Source: Adiantum capillus-veneris (Eukaryota; Streptophyta; Polypodiopsida; Polypodiales; Pteridaceae). From it: DNA of 64,000 bases. The position numbers and the translations under genes were made by a program. Shown piece by piece: positions 11,923 to 24,074 of the stretch (position 1 is its first letter; the number at the start of each line of letters is the position of its first letter). The DNA lies in the NCBI GenBank assembly GCA_014529385.2, contig CM043945.1, forward strand, positions 155,810,741 through 155,874,740, read 5' to 3'. The notes beneath the pieces were generated by a model, which worked only from the letters and a program-made list of their open reading frames with translations, had not been told where the DNA came from and made no database searches.

Positions 11923-14900
11923 TAACTGTAACTCCAATTAATAGTGACATCTCTTCCAAACCCTATATTTGCTACTTGTATGTACTTTTGAGGTTGGAAA
12001 TGTAATTTTAAATGCTATTACGACAAAGCTAGCTTTTGAACCATAAAATCCAAAGTGAGGGTATTAAAAAGGAGATTGTAAGGTTTTTTGATCAATCATT
12101 TTTATGAACAAATGAGTGGATAATGATCTTCTTTGTATGTTGGTGCATCTAAGGTGTGTTGACCATGGTAGAGGGCACAAGTAGTGATGAGTATGCTAGT
12201 AGGTGCATGGAAAAGGCCGGTTAGAGTAGGTATAAGGATATTGGGCAGGTAGGTGATAGGTGAAGTGTATGTTTGACAAGGTTTTTTAGGCCAAAAGTGC
12301 TCCAAAATGGGCCAGCTGGGATGACAAGTAAGGAGGCTTGAAGCGCTGATTTTTTTCTTGAGAATGTAGAGCTTGAGATGTGGAGCAATGATCTATTTGA
12401 ATTGACATTCAGAGTCCTAGTTTCCAAAATACATGGTTTTGAAGTTTCAACAAGGGCAGATTCTAAGATAGATTGACCACATTCAGAAATGTGTCTAAAG
12501 TTTTTTGAAGCTTGCCATAGTTCTTGAGGGTAGTATGCACTACATGGAGACTTTAGCAAGAAGTGACGAACCGTCAAACGGATCCCGAAGCGTGAAGCTA
12601 TTGTATGTTGAAGTTTGTGCTAGTTGATGGCGGTGCACTTCCATACGATTTTCTCTGTTTTTTGGACCCATGGTTGTAGGGATTGGCAAGGTATAGATGC
12701 AAAAAATTCTCGTGGTTCAAAGTCGGCTAGAAGGGGTTTCACTTGGATTTGATGGCTCAACCATTGGGACCATGGGCAACAATTGGCAGGCACGGGAAGT
12801 GGAGAGGAAAAAAACCTCTATTTGTGAAGTTTTTTGGAAGTTGGAGGGCCCCAAAGGGGTGCCTTAAAATGGTCATGCCACGTGTCACATGGTGAAAGCC
12901 CACATGCAATTTTAGAGGAGGAGGGACACAATATTTAGCTTGGATGGTGCATCCACTTGGGGCATCAAAGGGAAGTGGGAGCTCGTGAGTTCCTTGGCTA
13001 TGGTGGCTTCCCATTGCCGACGGGTCTTGCGGGGACACAATTGGTGGTGGTGGAGGGTTTTGCCTGTGGTGGTGCTTTCTGTTGTCAACAGCGGTTGGTG
13101 GTGCTTTTTGGCATTGGTTTCCAACTTGGTGATGCTTGAGCAAGGTCGGTTTCACAAGAGGGCCCATCAGACCTCCCTTTTTTGTAGGGAAAGAGGTGGT
13201 GTCACATGGCCTTGTAACGACACCATGACAACTATAAGGTAGGCCTAGGAGGTGCTTCACATGCGGAGTATGACAGAGTGGAGGAAAGTTGTCCCCACAT
13301 GCTGTATAATTCTTAAAAAGGAATTCTTAATGTGTGTAATGAATGTGAAATGCTAAAATGGAGCTCAAGTGGAGCTACATGAGAAAATGAACCAATTTTT
13401 TTCTCCTTTTTGGGAGTTTTGTCATCCTCTATAAGAGGGAGTTTTTTGAAATGTAAAGTGCTTTTGGAGTCATTGCTCTTAGCCATTATGCTTTTTGCAA
13501 TTTTAGCTTTTGGCCAATTGTGCAGTGGGAGCCGTTTGGGGTTGTTGAGCCGGATGGTGCTTGTGCGGAGCCAAGAGGTCTATCAAGGTTCATGATTGGA
13601 GCTCGTCAAGGTGTGTGCCAATGAAGCGATTTTGAGTGGATTTGTATTTTTTGTGTAGGAGTCAACCCACATGCTCTTTTTGCCCTTTTAAAAGTCTGCC
13701 AATGCCCTTTTCGAGAAAGGCAACTTACAACACCGCCCCCCCCCCCCCCCCCCCCCCCCCCCTCCCCCCTTTTTTTTCTTTTAAACCTCCAAAGTTTAAC
13801 TCAAAGGAAACCTTCAAACTCTTCCAAAAATCCAATCAAGCACCCAACCCTCGAGGGGGAGCACCGACGGCAAGCCTAAGCTTTCTCTTGCCAAAGCCCC
13901 AAATCGTGGCCTTTCCACACAGAGCTTTGTTAAAGAAAAAAAAAGGATTTCAAAACATTCCAAAAGGATTCAAATTCAAAAAGGACCAAAGGAAGATCCC
14001 AAAAAAGATCTCGCGAACGTCAACATCGAGCTTCAAGCATGACAAGGCCTCAATATCCAAAGGCTTTGTTTCTCAAGCTTTTGAATTCGAATCTTCAATA
14101 AACTTCAAGCTCCAATGCCAGAAGGATTTGCGTCTCGAACTCCAAAGGCAACAAGCAAGCTCAAAAGCACTATGAAGGGTGAATTCACTTCCAAAGGTGA
14201 AGAGGTAATTCACAAGAATCATTGACCAAAGGGAGAAATTCAAGACTAAAAACAAACTACATCTTTGCACTAATTAAATAAGGCTTATAGGCAACTTGGA
14301 GCAGCAACCATGGAAACAACAGGAAAAAAAACAAATAACAAGAGCAAAACCCAGCTCAAAAACCATGTGCACCATCATAAGAAAGAAAACAAGGAAATTA
14401 ACACATTTAAAGATGAGGACCTAACGAAGTTCCCAAAAGACAATGATGACCTTGTTATTGTAAAGTGTTTATACACTGCTCCAAACCTTATAGTTTGGAG
14501 GTAAGACCTACAATATATATATTTTTGCATCAGATTCCATCTTTATGAGCCCCATGTAGTTACCCAATGTAACCCATGATGGACTCCTTGAGTAGAATCC
14601 ATGAACTTTGTATAAGCTTCAGCTTACATGGGTGTATGTTGGGGTAAGCTGTTTAGCTTACACTTGATGCATGAACACTCCCTAAAAAGCCAAGCATGCA
14701 CCATAAAGTGCATAGTCACCTTTTTCATGGAACCTACAAAGTCTCACAGATGCCTATTTTTCTATACCCACATGATGATATTATGCCTAGCCCACATGCT
14801 ATTGGCCTTTTCGTCACATGTGGAATGAAGCAAGAAAGCTACCTGCAATAAGCTCTATGTAAAGAGCCCTCTTGTACACATTTCACAGTTTGTATGATAA

Positions 14901-15595
14901 ACATGAGAAGCATATATGTATGATGTAATTAGCACTTTTATTATCTACACTTGATCAAATTATCTTGTGTAATTAAGCATCATCATTATGCATTAGATCT
15001 AAGCAAGGAAAATATTCTATACTTGTACACTTACAACTCAAGCAAAGAGAGTAGCATAATATATATTGACAAGTATGGACACGAGTATGAGCCAATACTT
15101 CTTAGAGATGTAGAAAGATTGATAACTCCAAAAGTGCTGATGCAAGATTCTAAAGAGAAGCTAAGTCCCATAAAAACCCCTAGCAAGTCCACCAGTCCCT
15201 TTGCGAATGATTATGACACCACATCACATACAAATAGACAACCATTTCCAAACCCTCAAGACCAACAAGCAACACTTTCATCATTGCATGCATGGCTCCA
15301 ATAGTATGCAACAACAAAATAGAATACAAACATAGATGTTTATCAAGCCGTGTTAGGGCTAGAAGCACCATTACCACCACCACTCTATCCAAAATTTCAA
15401 GATGAGAGTGGGATGAGAACGCAAAATTTGGCAAAGACGGGAAGGACACACTTAGAATGAGAGAGAGAAGAGAAAGGATTCAAAGAGAGGAATAGCCACT
15501 TGTGAGACCAGCCAAGAATTACGGATTAGGAGCACCTCTAGGGGAGGAACCCTTACAAGTCCAAAAAAAGGTGAAGAGGAGAACTGGGAGATCCT
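11923..15595. other. Decayed repeat DNA without a supported gene
   Basis: Nothing here gives a secure family match. A weak hint of a retroviral-type protease is at about 12590-12680 (LVDGGA in a frame soon stopped). A 27-base poly-C tract lies at 13736-13762. Several 60-180 codon frames (for example 12221-12577 on minus and 13636-14175 on plus) lack recognisable motifs, and the latter runs through the poly-C tract. Confidence 0.5.
13736..13762. repeat. Poly-C tract
   Basis: An uninterrupted run of about 27 cytosines, followed by TCCCCCC and a T-rich run. Such tracts are prone to length error in sequencing and polymerase slippage. Confidence 0.95.
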
Positions 15596-17870
15596 ATGCT
15601 TAGGTTTGTAGATCACTATAGAATTAGACCATCCCAAGTCCAAAAAAAGGTGAATAGGAAGTATTCTAGGAACAAAGATCCTAGGGATCATGTGGTAGCT
15701 TTTGTGCACGTAATTAGAGCTGAGGAAGTCCTAGATTTTCCAACACAATTTACAAGATTTGGAGTGACTCTCAAAGAAGACGCTACCACCTAGTTCAGAT
15801 CTATGGAACGTAGGGATTTTATGGAGTTCATAAGAGTGAATGCATATTGTCTTGATTGTGGAATCACTCATTTGATTTCTGATTTTCTAAAGAACCCTAA
15901 CAAAGGAGAAAAAGTAACGTTGAATATATGATAGGAAATATAATCTAGTAGTGGATTAAAAAACAAAAACGTGATACCAATCTAGGTAATCACAAGAGCA
16001 CAATATCAAAAAATGACAAACAAATCTATTATATCATAGAAGAACCAAAAATAGATACACTTGACATTGAATGTAAGGGTTAGAAAAACACGTGGAAAGC
16101 TAGTAAGTCTGGGAAGGAATGTGAAGAGATTTTCTTGGCTAAAGAAATAAAACAAATGAAAGAAAAACTGAGGAAACTTGAAGAAGGAACAAACAAAGAA
16201 GAGGAAATCCCTGAGGTAGTACCATATCCAAGCATAGTTAAGAAACCCAAGAATGCTATTTTAGGAGGATCGCTTTTGGTAGAGAAGATTAATGAACCAT
16301 TAGATTCTCTCCTTAAAGCCTATGATGCATGGATAAAAAATAATCAAACTCAAGAACAAAGGTGGATGACATATCCACATGCGAAACTAGAAAAGTAGAG
16401 GCCTGACCTGTGCCAAAAAATGATTCAAATGTTCCAACCTTTACTAGAATCTCTAGTTGGGAGACCAAAAGATGTGATAATTGTCCCACCAGCACCAATA
16501 ACTCCACCAAACTAGGAGCAAATAGAGCTAGATTCTAGCTAGAAGCATGAACCAAAACCCAAAAAACAAGCATAAGGGCCAAGAATAGTGTTGAATACCA
16601 TGGATCACTCTTTCAATGGTTTCCACCTAGGCATACCAAAGGAGTGTAGAGAAATAGATTGTCTTGACAAACTATGGAAACAAGTCAAAGAGCCCAACAA
16701 AGCTAATGAGCTAAGCAAATTGTAAACCAAACCAGTGATGAGAGAGGAGTGTTTCTTCCACTGATAGAGAAATTTGAGGCAGGATCTCAAATAAATCTAG
16801 AAATGCAATTGCATTGGGGAGAGCTAGCAACTATTCTATCTAAAGATAGCCAAACCCATTTTCTAAGAACACTACCTTCCTATATGGGCAAGCACGAGGC
16901 CAAACCAGATGTTATCGTAGTCCCATCACGAAGACTCTCTTCCAAGAGAGTCATTTACTCTAAAGGTCTAATAGAAATTTTGTAGACGTTAATGACATGT
17001 ACAATATGTTAGGTTGAGCTATTACAAATACAACCTAACATGTGGAATATGGTAGGAGACTATCTAGAAAAGCTTGGTGTGAAGGATCCTTCATCACAAA
17101 TTCAAGACGAAATCAAAGAACTTGAAAAGCCTCACCTAAATACCAGGCATGTACCATTAAACAAAGTAGGAGAATACCGTGAATGTGAAGATGGCCACGA
17201 CTCATCCTATATAATTTGAAGGTGTCACCACCATGGCAATTCTTGATAGAGGGGCTAGATATCCATTGTTACAAAAGAAACATAAAAAAAAAAAGGGGAA
17301 AGCCTGCTTTAAGAGCAGTCTTCTAGAGGAACTAGTTATCATCTCTTGTGGGATTGATTATGAGCATACATTTTCCATTATTGATTTTGGTAGAAAGAAC
17401 AACTATGATATCATACTTGGAAGACCATTCATGAGATAGCTAAAAATGGTCTAGGATTGGGGGTATGACCATATTTACCTAAGGCATATGGAGACCACAA
17501 CCAGGATAAATTTAAAAGATTGTAGTTACAAGGATGTGACTAGAACTCCTATTGAAGAGTTTAATTCAGCTACATTAGCCGAATCTAAAATTCAAGCATG
17601 GTTAGGTCCATCCAAACAACTATGAATTTTCTAAGCTTTAGATCGTGATAGCTTAAAACAAGGAGAACTATTCTAGAAAGGGATTTAGAAGACAAAGACT
17701 ATATTCCACAACCCTTTCCAAAAGAAGCACTAGAGCCTTTAGAATGGGAACACGTTCTGGAAACCTTGGATGTGTGTGCTATTAAGGACGATCCCATTGC
17801 TATGATGTGATACCATATTACATGGTCAATGTAGTTAAAGAAGAAGATGAGTGTCAAGCCTCAAGTGAGC
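15596..17870 (+). pseudogene. Degenerate Ty3/Gypsy gag-protease remnant
   Basis: Broken plus-strand frames look like the gag to protease part of a Gypsy element: a gag-like stretch with DPRDHVVAFVHVIRAEEVL (about 15690), a charged Lys/Glu-rich stretch at 16135-16398, and a protease-like tail with NNYDIILGRPFMR at 17401-17439. YDIILGRP is the usual C-terminal protease motif of plant Gypsy elements. Many stops and frameshifts show it is dead. No LTRs could be assigned. Confidence 0.55.
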
Positions 17871-18946
17871 CCAAAACAATAGAGAAAATGAAAAGGAGGA
17901 GAAGAGTTATTCTAGAACTCTCTAGAGCTTTTGAATTTGACAATGATTCAGATAATGAGTGCTCTGACAACCCTAGTGATCAAGAGGAAACCATAGTGGA
18001 TATAAGGTTTTATGACTTTCCAAATCAAAAACCTCAATGACAACAACACATAAAAGAAAAGGCCAAAGTGGTAGAGGAAGCTCAAGAGAAGCTAAGGAAC
18101 ACATTGTAAGATGCAAAATTCTACTACAACAAAAGCTAAAAGAAGTACGGCTGCAAATATAGATAGTGGCTCTGACATAGATGGAAGAAGATTGAGTGGA
18201 TTTGATTATTCAATTTAAAATGGAAGAAACCAAATACTGTCAAATGGATTACTAGATTCAGGAGGGCCAAGGGAATGCAATTTTCTTGAGCCTAAACAAC
18301 AAGATTTGCTGACACGGAACTGCACACAACCTATCTAAAAATCCAAGGGTATACAGGCCATCAAACACGAGCACAAGGCATGGACTTTATACCTGTGAAA
18401 ATTGGCTCCATGGTTTCCCCACACATGTTTTATGCGGTCAATATTCTTCAATGAACCACGCTGCTTGGCCAGCCATGGCAATGAACCTACAATGATGATT
18501 GATTAGTCACAGGAAGCCGTTCAAATCCTCCATATGAATGATCTTCAGGACATTCTATTCTCTAGAGAATATAGATATTCAAAAACATCCTCAAAACTCA
18601 TACAAGAATCCTTATGGCCGAAAGCATCTTGTAATTGAGGAACCCTATCTTCACAATCCAACAAAGATTCCATAAACTGTTGATCCTAGCTATGAAGACT
18701 CAAAAATTTATCATTTCAGGTCTACTTTGATCAGAATCAGAGTTACACAACAACAACATATTGGCATCTTCTTCACAATCTTCAAACAAAACATCATCAA
18801 CTTTTCCATGGTTCTCATGAAAATCATCACAAAAATTAGAATTTGTTTGCAAAACAAGAAAATCAATAAAATCCTCTTCAACCTCAGTACTTATTAAATC
18901 ATATTCAAGATCAAGAAAAAAAAAAGAATCCTCTTCAATCTAAGCA
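17871..18946. other. Decayed sequence between Gypsy remnant and split LTR
   Basis: No gene is supported. The segment has short A-rich and acidic-codon-rich frames with many stops, probably the continuation of the Gypsy remnant on its left. Confidence 0.4.
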
Positions 18947-19365
18947 TGTGATGGAATTGGCCTATTTAATTTGAGAGTAGCGGGCATAGCGGGTGAACAT
19001 AATTGAAGAAAGCAACATAATCATAGCAATTAGTTAACTCAACATGAACAATACTTTTGCAAGAGAGAGAATTTAGAGAACATGACAACAGTTGAGGACC
19101 GGATTTATGTGGAGCTGGTCCCCCCTCCAACAAGAATTTGTATTATGATTTCTCCCATTAAGAGAGACTTGTTACAATACAATCTTTGTGTTCCTTGTGA
19201 CCTAGGTGATGCAATGAAGATGGAAAGCTTCATGCATCACAAACATAACATAAACTTGAAGAAAGCTTTAACTATCCCAAGCCTCAGTGCCAAGACCTCA
19301 AACACCGTCGAAGGTGGAGAGAGCTAGCAGGGAATGAGGGTAGGGAAGAGGAAGAAGAAACATTT
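18947..19365 (-). mobile_element. Distal part of a minus-strand Gypsy LTR, left flank of the giant insertion
   Basis: Read on the minus strand from 19365 downward, this matches the last third of the plus-strand LTR at 58515-60044 in order: TAGCTCTC, ACCTTCGACGGTGT, GAGGTCTTGG, CATGAAGCTTTCCATCTTC, AAGGAACACAAAG, GGAGGGGGGACC and TCCTCAACTGTTGTCA. The first two thirds of the same LTR lie at 56536-57623. The two halves are therefore one LTR split by the element at 19366-56531. The end near 18947 (...ATCACA on minus) is approximate. Confidence 0.88.
19362..19365. other. Left target-site duplication (ATTT) of the giant element
   Basis: ATTT directly precedes the left terminal repeat and recurs directly after the right one at 56532-56535. 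Both copies lie within the split LTR. Confidence 0.8.
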
Positions 19366-19395
19366 AACACCATTTTAGATAATTTGGGAAAATCC
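19366..19395 (+). repeat. Left terminal inverted repeat of the giant element
   Basis: Thirty bases starting AACACCATTTTAGAT. Against the right end (56502-56531, inverted) positions 1-15 are identical, only positions 16, 18 and 19 differ, and GGGAAAATCC closes the match. Confidence 0.85.
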
Positions 19396-19408
19396 TGTTT
19401 CCCAAATT
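19381..19408. repeat. Short hairpin at the inner edge of the left TIR
   Basis: AATTTGGGAAA, a six-base loop, then TTTCCCAAATT: a perfect 11-bp stem overlapping the TIR. Confidence 0.8.
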
Positions 19409-21189
19409 CTAAATGTGTATGCTAGGATTGTGTTATTTAATGATTTCTAAGCTCTAGTTGTCTTTAATTTAGATAAATTATCATGATTGTATGAGTCTTA
19501 TTTAATTTCTCTACTATAAAATTTAAGAATAAACCTCCAATATAGTTTTTGGAAAGAGGATTGGTATGACATCAGTGCTTTTCAAAATTCAACAAATGCT
19601 TCTAGAAGTAGCTTCTCAAAAAATGAGGTGTCAAAAAAACCAATTGATATGATTTTAAAGTAGCATATAGATTGATTACAGCAATTAAAAAAGATAATAT
19701 GTAAAGGCAAATACTATTAAACACTCTTGTCATAATTTGGTGACCTTAATCCATGTATAACAAAATACTTGGTCATGGTTTTGTAGCATGCTATCAAGTT
19801 TTAAATACACGATAATTTAAACAACATTCAAACTAATATTTCACACTCAAAAAGTCAAAACAATACTATATAGTATCCTATGGCTATAAGACCATGAGAT
19901 GCCATCTATTGCACCTATGGACTTAAGGCCATATGGTGCTCTTTGTAGACATGTCTATGACTTTAATATGTCTCTTTATGACCTCAAGGCCATAGGGTTA
20001 GGATTGTTAGCCGGTCCCAACGTACACAGAGGTCCAGTCCTTCAAAGCCATATGGGACTTTATTTATGTGCCACCCTATGTCCCTAAGGATTTAGGTTGT
20101 CTTAGGGCCACAAGATGTTGAAACCCTTTATTCTATATGTTGTCACCATGTGGCCTTAGACCATAGGGTGCCCTCTGTGCTAGTAAGAAATCCTCTATAC
20201 TCTGTGTTTGCACCCTATGGACCTAGGGCCACAAGGTACCCTCTATGCTAGTAAGAAATCCTCTACGCTCAATATTGAGACCATGTGGCCCCAAAGCCAT
20301 AGGATATCCTCTATGGTAGTGAGAAAAACCTTCTATGATCTATGTTCACAAACAATTAAAAAATATAAACAATACTATAGAGTATCCTATGGCCCTAAGA
20401 CCATAAGATGTCATCTATTGCACCTATAATTCCATTTGGTATTTTATTTAACTATACAAAGTTAGATGAGACACTTACTTAGATAAACTATCATAATTCT
20501 AACTTTGAAATTATTTCTTAACATAAAACTACAATATAAAAACTCTTAATATAAGTTTGTGCCAAAGAATCAATGTTAAGATGAAGATTTTTTACATCAA
20601 GTACATGCTTTAAAACTTCACTCAAAGGTTTTAGAGATGGTGTCTCAAAAAAAGGAGGTGTTTAAAAACACTATTTGATGTGAATAATACACATTGTATA
20701 CATTGATTATGTCAAAATAGTATAAAGTATAAACATAAAGATTACCACCAACTTCACAGTTTCATAAAAATGATGGTCTTCATCGCATATACAATAAAAG
20801 ACTAACTAGAAAGAGTATGATATCTCCAAGATTGAGGGTGTTCAAAAAACACCGATTTGTAACACTACCAAATGTCAAGAAATTTTGATTGTTTGGATCA
20901 CTTAATAAAGACAATTAATAAGAAGAAAAAGTTAACAATACCATAGAAGAATCAAACAATGAAACCAAAGAACTTGAATGAGAGAAGTCTCCTGACAATA
21001 GGATGCACTTCATTAAAAAAACAGCTTAAATATGTTTCAAGATATCCCACAACATTCCATCAAGTTTAAATTTTGAAAAGTACACATTGCCAAATACTTG
21101 GTAGATGCTATTTAGAATACTTAACTAGTACACTTAAAATGGCCTCCTTCTCTTGAGATTTTGAGTCCTTTGAGACATATAACATTGCA
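19409..21189. other. Left subterminal region of the giant element
   Basis: No gene. It holds a diverged direct repeat of about 250 bp (about 19460-19700 and 20460-20720) with scattered GGTGT/AACACC motifs such as GGTGTTTAAAAACAC (about 20670) and GGTGTTCAAAAAACACC (about 20839-20855) that echo the TIR start, plus the first palindrome block (19890-20440). Confidence 0.6.
19890..20440. repeat. CCTATGGCC palindrome array, block 1
   Basis: Several imperfect units alternate CCTATGGCC..GGCCATAGG palindromes with CTCTATGCTAGTAAGAAA linkers. This is the leftmost of many blocks inside the giant element. Confidence 0.85.
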
Positions 21190-21912
21190 TTACATAGTGA
21201 GTCTCGGGATCAGATGGAACATTACAAAATTTCTTATGGTATAGTCTCTCTTGTCTTTAGCATACAACCATCCACATAACCATGGAACAATTTCATCTTT
21301 TAAAACACGTTGAAGCAATTGAGTAGGCTGGTTCCAAAACTTTGGAAAAATCATATAAGTTCCTTGCATATTTCACATCACTCGATATGGACTATCATCA
21401 AATATTATAGTGTTGCCCCCATCTAAATAATCAAATAGCTTCCATATGGTCGAAAGATTTTTGTGATAGGATCTTTTGTAACCGATCATGAAATTTGAAT
21501 TTTGGCAGCACCGGTTATCCATAATCATCTTGAATTTGTGACTTTGTGTAGGAAAACAGGTCTTGATTATGTGTTGAGATTTTTGTAAACGATGGCAGCT
21601 CCAAATCCAAACCTCAAAGAACTCAAAGCAAAATCTTAAGAAATACTCTGCATCTGGACGCACCGCATACACCTCATTGTTATCTTCTACAATGCACATG
21701 TACTTGGTCCAAGTTGGCCTTGATTGAAGCTCAAATGTTGCAAGAAGCACACCCTCTAAATCCAAGATAAGCGTTCTTTTGTCCTGTTTGAAAGATGTTG
21801 GTAGATAAGGAAACCATTGCTCTTGGTTTGAATGTGATATTTGATGTAATATGAAAGGGAGCTCCTCTATTTTGTGATAATCTAATAGCAAAACATTTTT
21901 TCTTAGAAGCCC
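21190..21912 (-). pseudogene. FCP1/NIF phosphatase-like module 2, interrupted
   Basis: Minus-strand exon after an acceptor (TCATTTCAG) near 21913, running in one frame to TAA at 21190-21192. The catalytic loop region reads LILDLEGVLL where FCP1/SCP phosphatases have DxDGT, so the second Asp is Glu and Thr is Val. The later landmarks VRPDAEYFLRF, VWIWSC and IIFDDSPYRVM fit the FCP1-homology fold. An in-frame TGA (21373-21375) follows DDSPYRVM, and the frame then continues with more FCP1-like sequence (MIFPKFWNQPTQLL), so the stop is an internal nonsense change. It is probably the C-terminal part of the same gene as the module at 22384-23766; separate paralogues are possible. Enzyme activity is doubtful. 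Confidence 0.65.
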
Positions 21913-22383
21913 TGAAATGATTAAAAAAAGAAGTTAATATAGAGATATTAAGTGTGTTGAAGACCTTAGGGACATAGGGTGCTAATTTGTGGTTACACTT
22001 AGTAAGTCCTATGCAAGAACACATGCCAAACTATGTGAATCTGGCCTTAGATTCACATAGGGTTTTGAGACTATAAAGTGAAATTCCCCCAAGGACATAT
22101 AGGGTGAGATTTGACCTTATGAGCATGTAGATTGTCCTTGATGGCACAGTGAACTCAAATTTCAAAGCAAACAACTATAAAATCTTTTTAAAAAAAGAGC
22201 ATTTGGCACATGAAACTCAGAAGTTACTTATAGTATTGAAAGACAATTTAAAAAACTATTAATCATTTACATCTTCATATATCTTGAAACCCTAAGCACT
22301 CTAACAAAGTCTCTGAGTACATCGAGATCTTTGCAAATGACAAAATGTTACAAAACATTGCTCCATCATTTCTTGATATAGGG

Positions 22384-24074
22384 CTATTTGAGATCATACT
22401 GAATTTTTAGATGCTTTATATAATTCCTGGCTTCATGTACTTTGATCACAGGCTCCTTGTATCCCAATTTTTGGGCAAGCATGATTGCTTCTGTACCTTT
22501 CAAAGCTGATAATGATTTGATATTCTTTAAGAACCTTACTTTTCCTCAATCACGTGCTGAAAGTTTCTTGTCTTGACTTCGAGCGGGCATTCCACTAGTG
22601 CTAGATGTTGTAACTTTCTCATCATGAAGAGGACGAGAAGCTTCTGGTAGTCTTCCCGTGGAGTAGGTTTTTCCTAGAAAAATTAGATTTCTCTCCTCCC
22701 ACTCTGCAACAACCTTGTGTATACGGTTATAAAGCTCATGACCTTGAGCAATGGGTGCTTGTCCATATAAATGAGACCCTGTAACTGTGCGAATTTCATT
22801 AACATGATTGAGAGCTTTGATATATGGTAGTAGCTCCCCAAGGAGGATATTATCCTCCTCATCATCAACATTAAATGATGGTGGAAAAATACAATTCAAT
22901 GCAGGATTCACACATCCCTTTAATGGTTCATCATGTACAAGAAGCAATCTTCTTGCATCAAGCCCAAATTTTGATGATGTAATAGCCAGCGGTTTGAAAA
23001 GTGCTTCTACTTCTGGATTATCTAAGCGAGTGATCCTTGATTCTATGCATGGTTGACATTGGCTTTGCCCCCAGATCATAAAGAATGGAAATTTTTCTTT
23101 AGCTTCCTTTTCTAAAATCTTGATGATGTCCACAACATGCATGTCATTAGCAGCTGACCATATCCCTACATTGAAATTTCTAAATGGAGCCTTTAAAAAC
23201 TCAATGCATCTTGGACGAAGAACAATATGCTCATGTCCAAACTTTAAGCTCTTCATTTTCTTGGACTTTTGCCAGCATCTCCTCAGGAACAATCCACACA
23301 AGCTCACTATTATAGTCAGCATTGGTTTGTTGGTGGATGGAAGGTCTGACTCACCATGCACTTCGATTTCCAAATCCTGGGGTGCTAAAATATTTGTGTT
23401 GGATTATCCTTCTGGCGTTGCACATGTTCTGGAACGTCCATTGCCTTCTACTTCCATTGTGGTGTCATGCAATCCAATTTCCAACTCTTGGGCTACTAGA
23501 ATATTTTCATTGGATTCTTCTTCTTCCCTTGCACATGTTCTTGAACTTTCACTGTCTTCTTCCATTGGATTAATCTTTAAATTTATCTCCAGTCGTTGTA
23601 GCAGTTGACCTTCAAAGACTTGTAGATTCTTGTCATCTTTGTCAGAAACTCTTTGGTTGACATGGAGATTGATAGAATCTTTCTCAGTAGGGTCAATGGC
23701 ATTAGCATCCTCTATACCAACAATCTCGAGTAAAACTTTGTCAGCCGCAATATCTTGTTGAAGGGCTGAAAGTTTAAAGAACACCTAATTTTAGATTCCA
23801 AAGTATCTACATTTTGATAACTCTGTTTTGTCACACTCTTACAAAAAACTAATCGCAATTAGAAAATTTACTAACTGACAACACATCTACAATGAATTTA
23901 TTTTTATGCTCCTTATTGTCTAGAGATTCCTAATCTTTATCCAGCTACATTAGTTCTTTGTCCATGATGGTGGCGCCTAGAAGTATACTTGGAGAAACAT
24001 TTATGCCTTTAATCTCTAGAGCAGAAGTCTCATTTTCTATTGCCATGATCTTCTTGCATTGGATGATTTCCATG
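22384..24074 (-). pseudogene. FCP1/NIF phosphatase-like gene, module 1 and N-terminal exon, interrupted
   Basis: Exon 1 (about 24074-23960) begins MEIIQCKKIMAIENETSALE. Exon 2 starts at about 23766 after CTTTCAG and runs in one frame to TAG at 22384-22386, broken by TAA (23404-23406) and TGA (22546-22548). The first third is acidic, with a repeated segment (SRTCAREEEESNENILVAQ and a diverged copy). The FCP1-homology fold follows: VLRPRCIEFLKAPF, VGIWSAANDMHVVDIIKIL, LLLVHDEPLKGCVNP and ILLGELLPYIKALN. Where active enzymes have DxDGT this has IIVSLCGLFL, with no catalytic Asp, so it would be a pseudophosphatase even without the stops. Its 5' half is copied at 25939-26572. Confidence 0.65.

Noticed and set aside
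12221-12577. 118-codon minus-strand frame, thought of as a LINE reverse transcriptase tail
   Set aside because: No RT or zinc-knuckle residues could be aligned with any confidence.
13636-14175. 179-codon frame with polyproline
   Set aside because: The proline run is the translation of a poly-C tract, and the rest shows no family motif.
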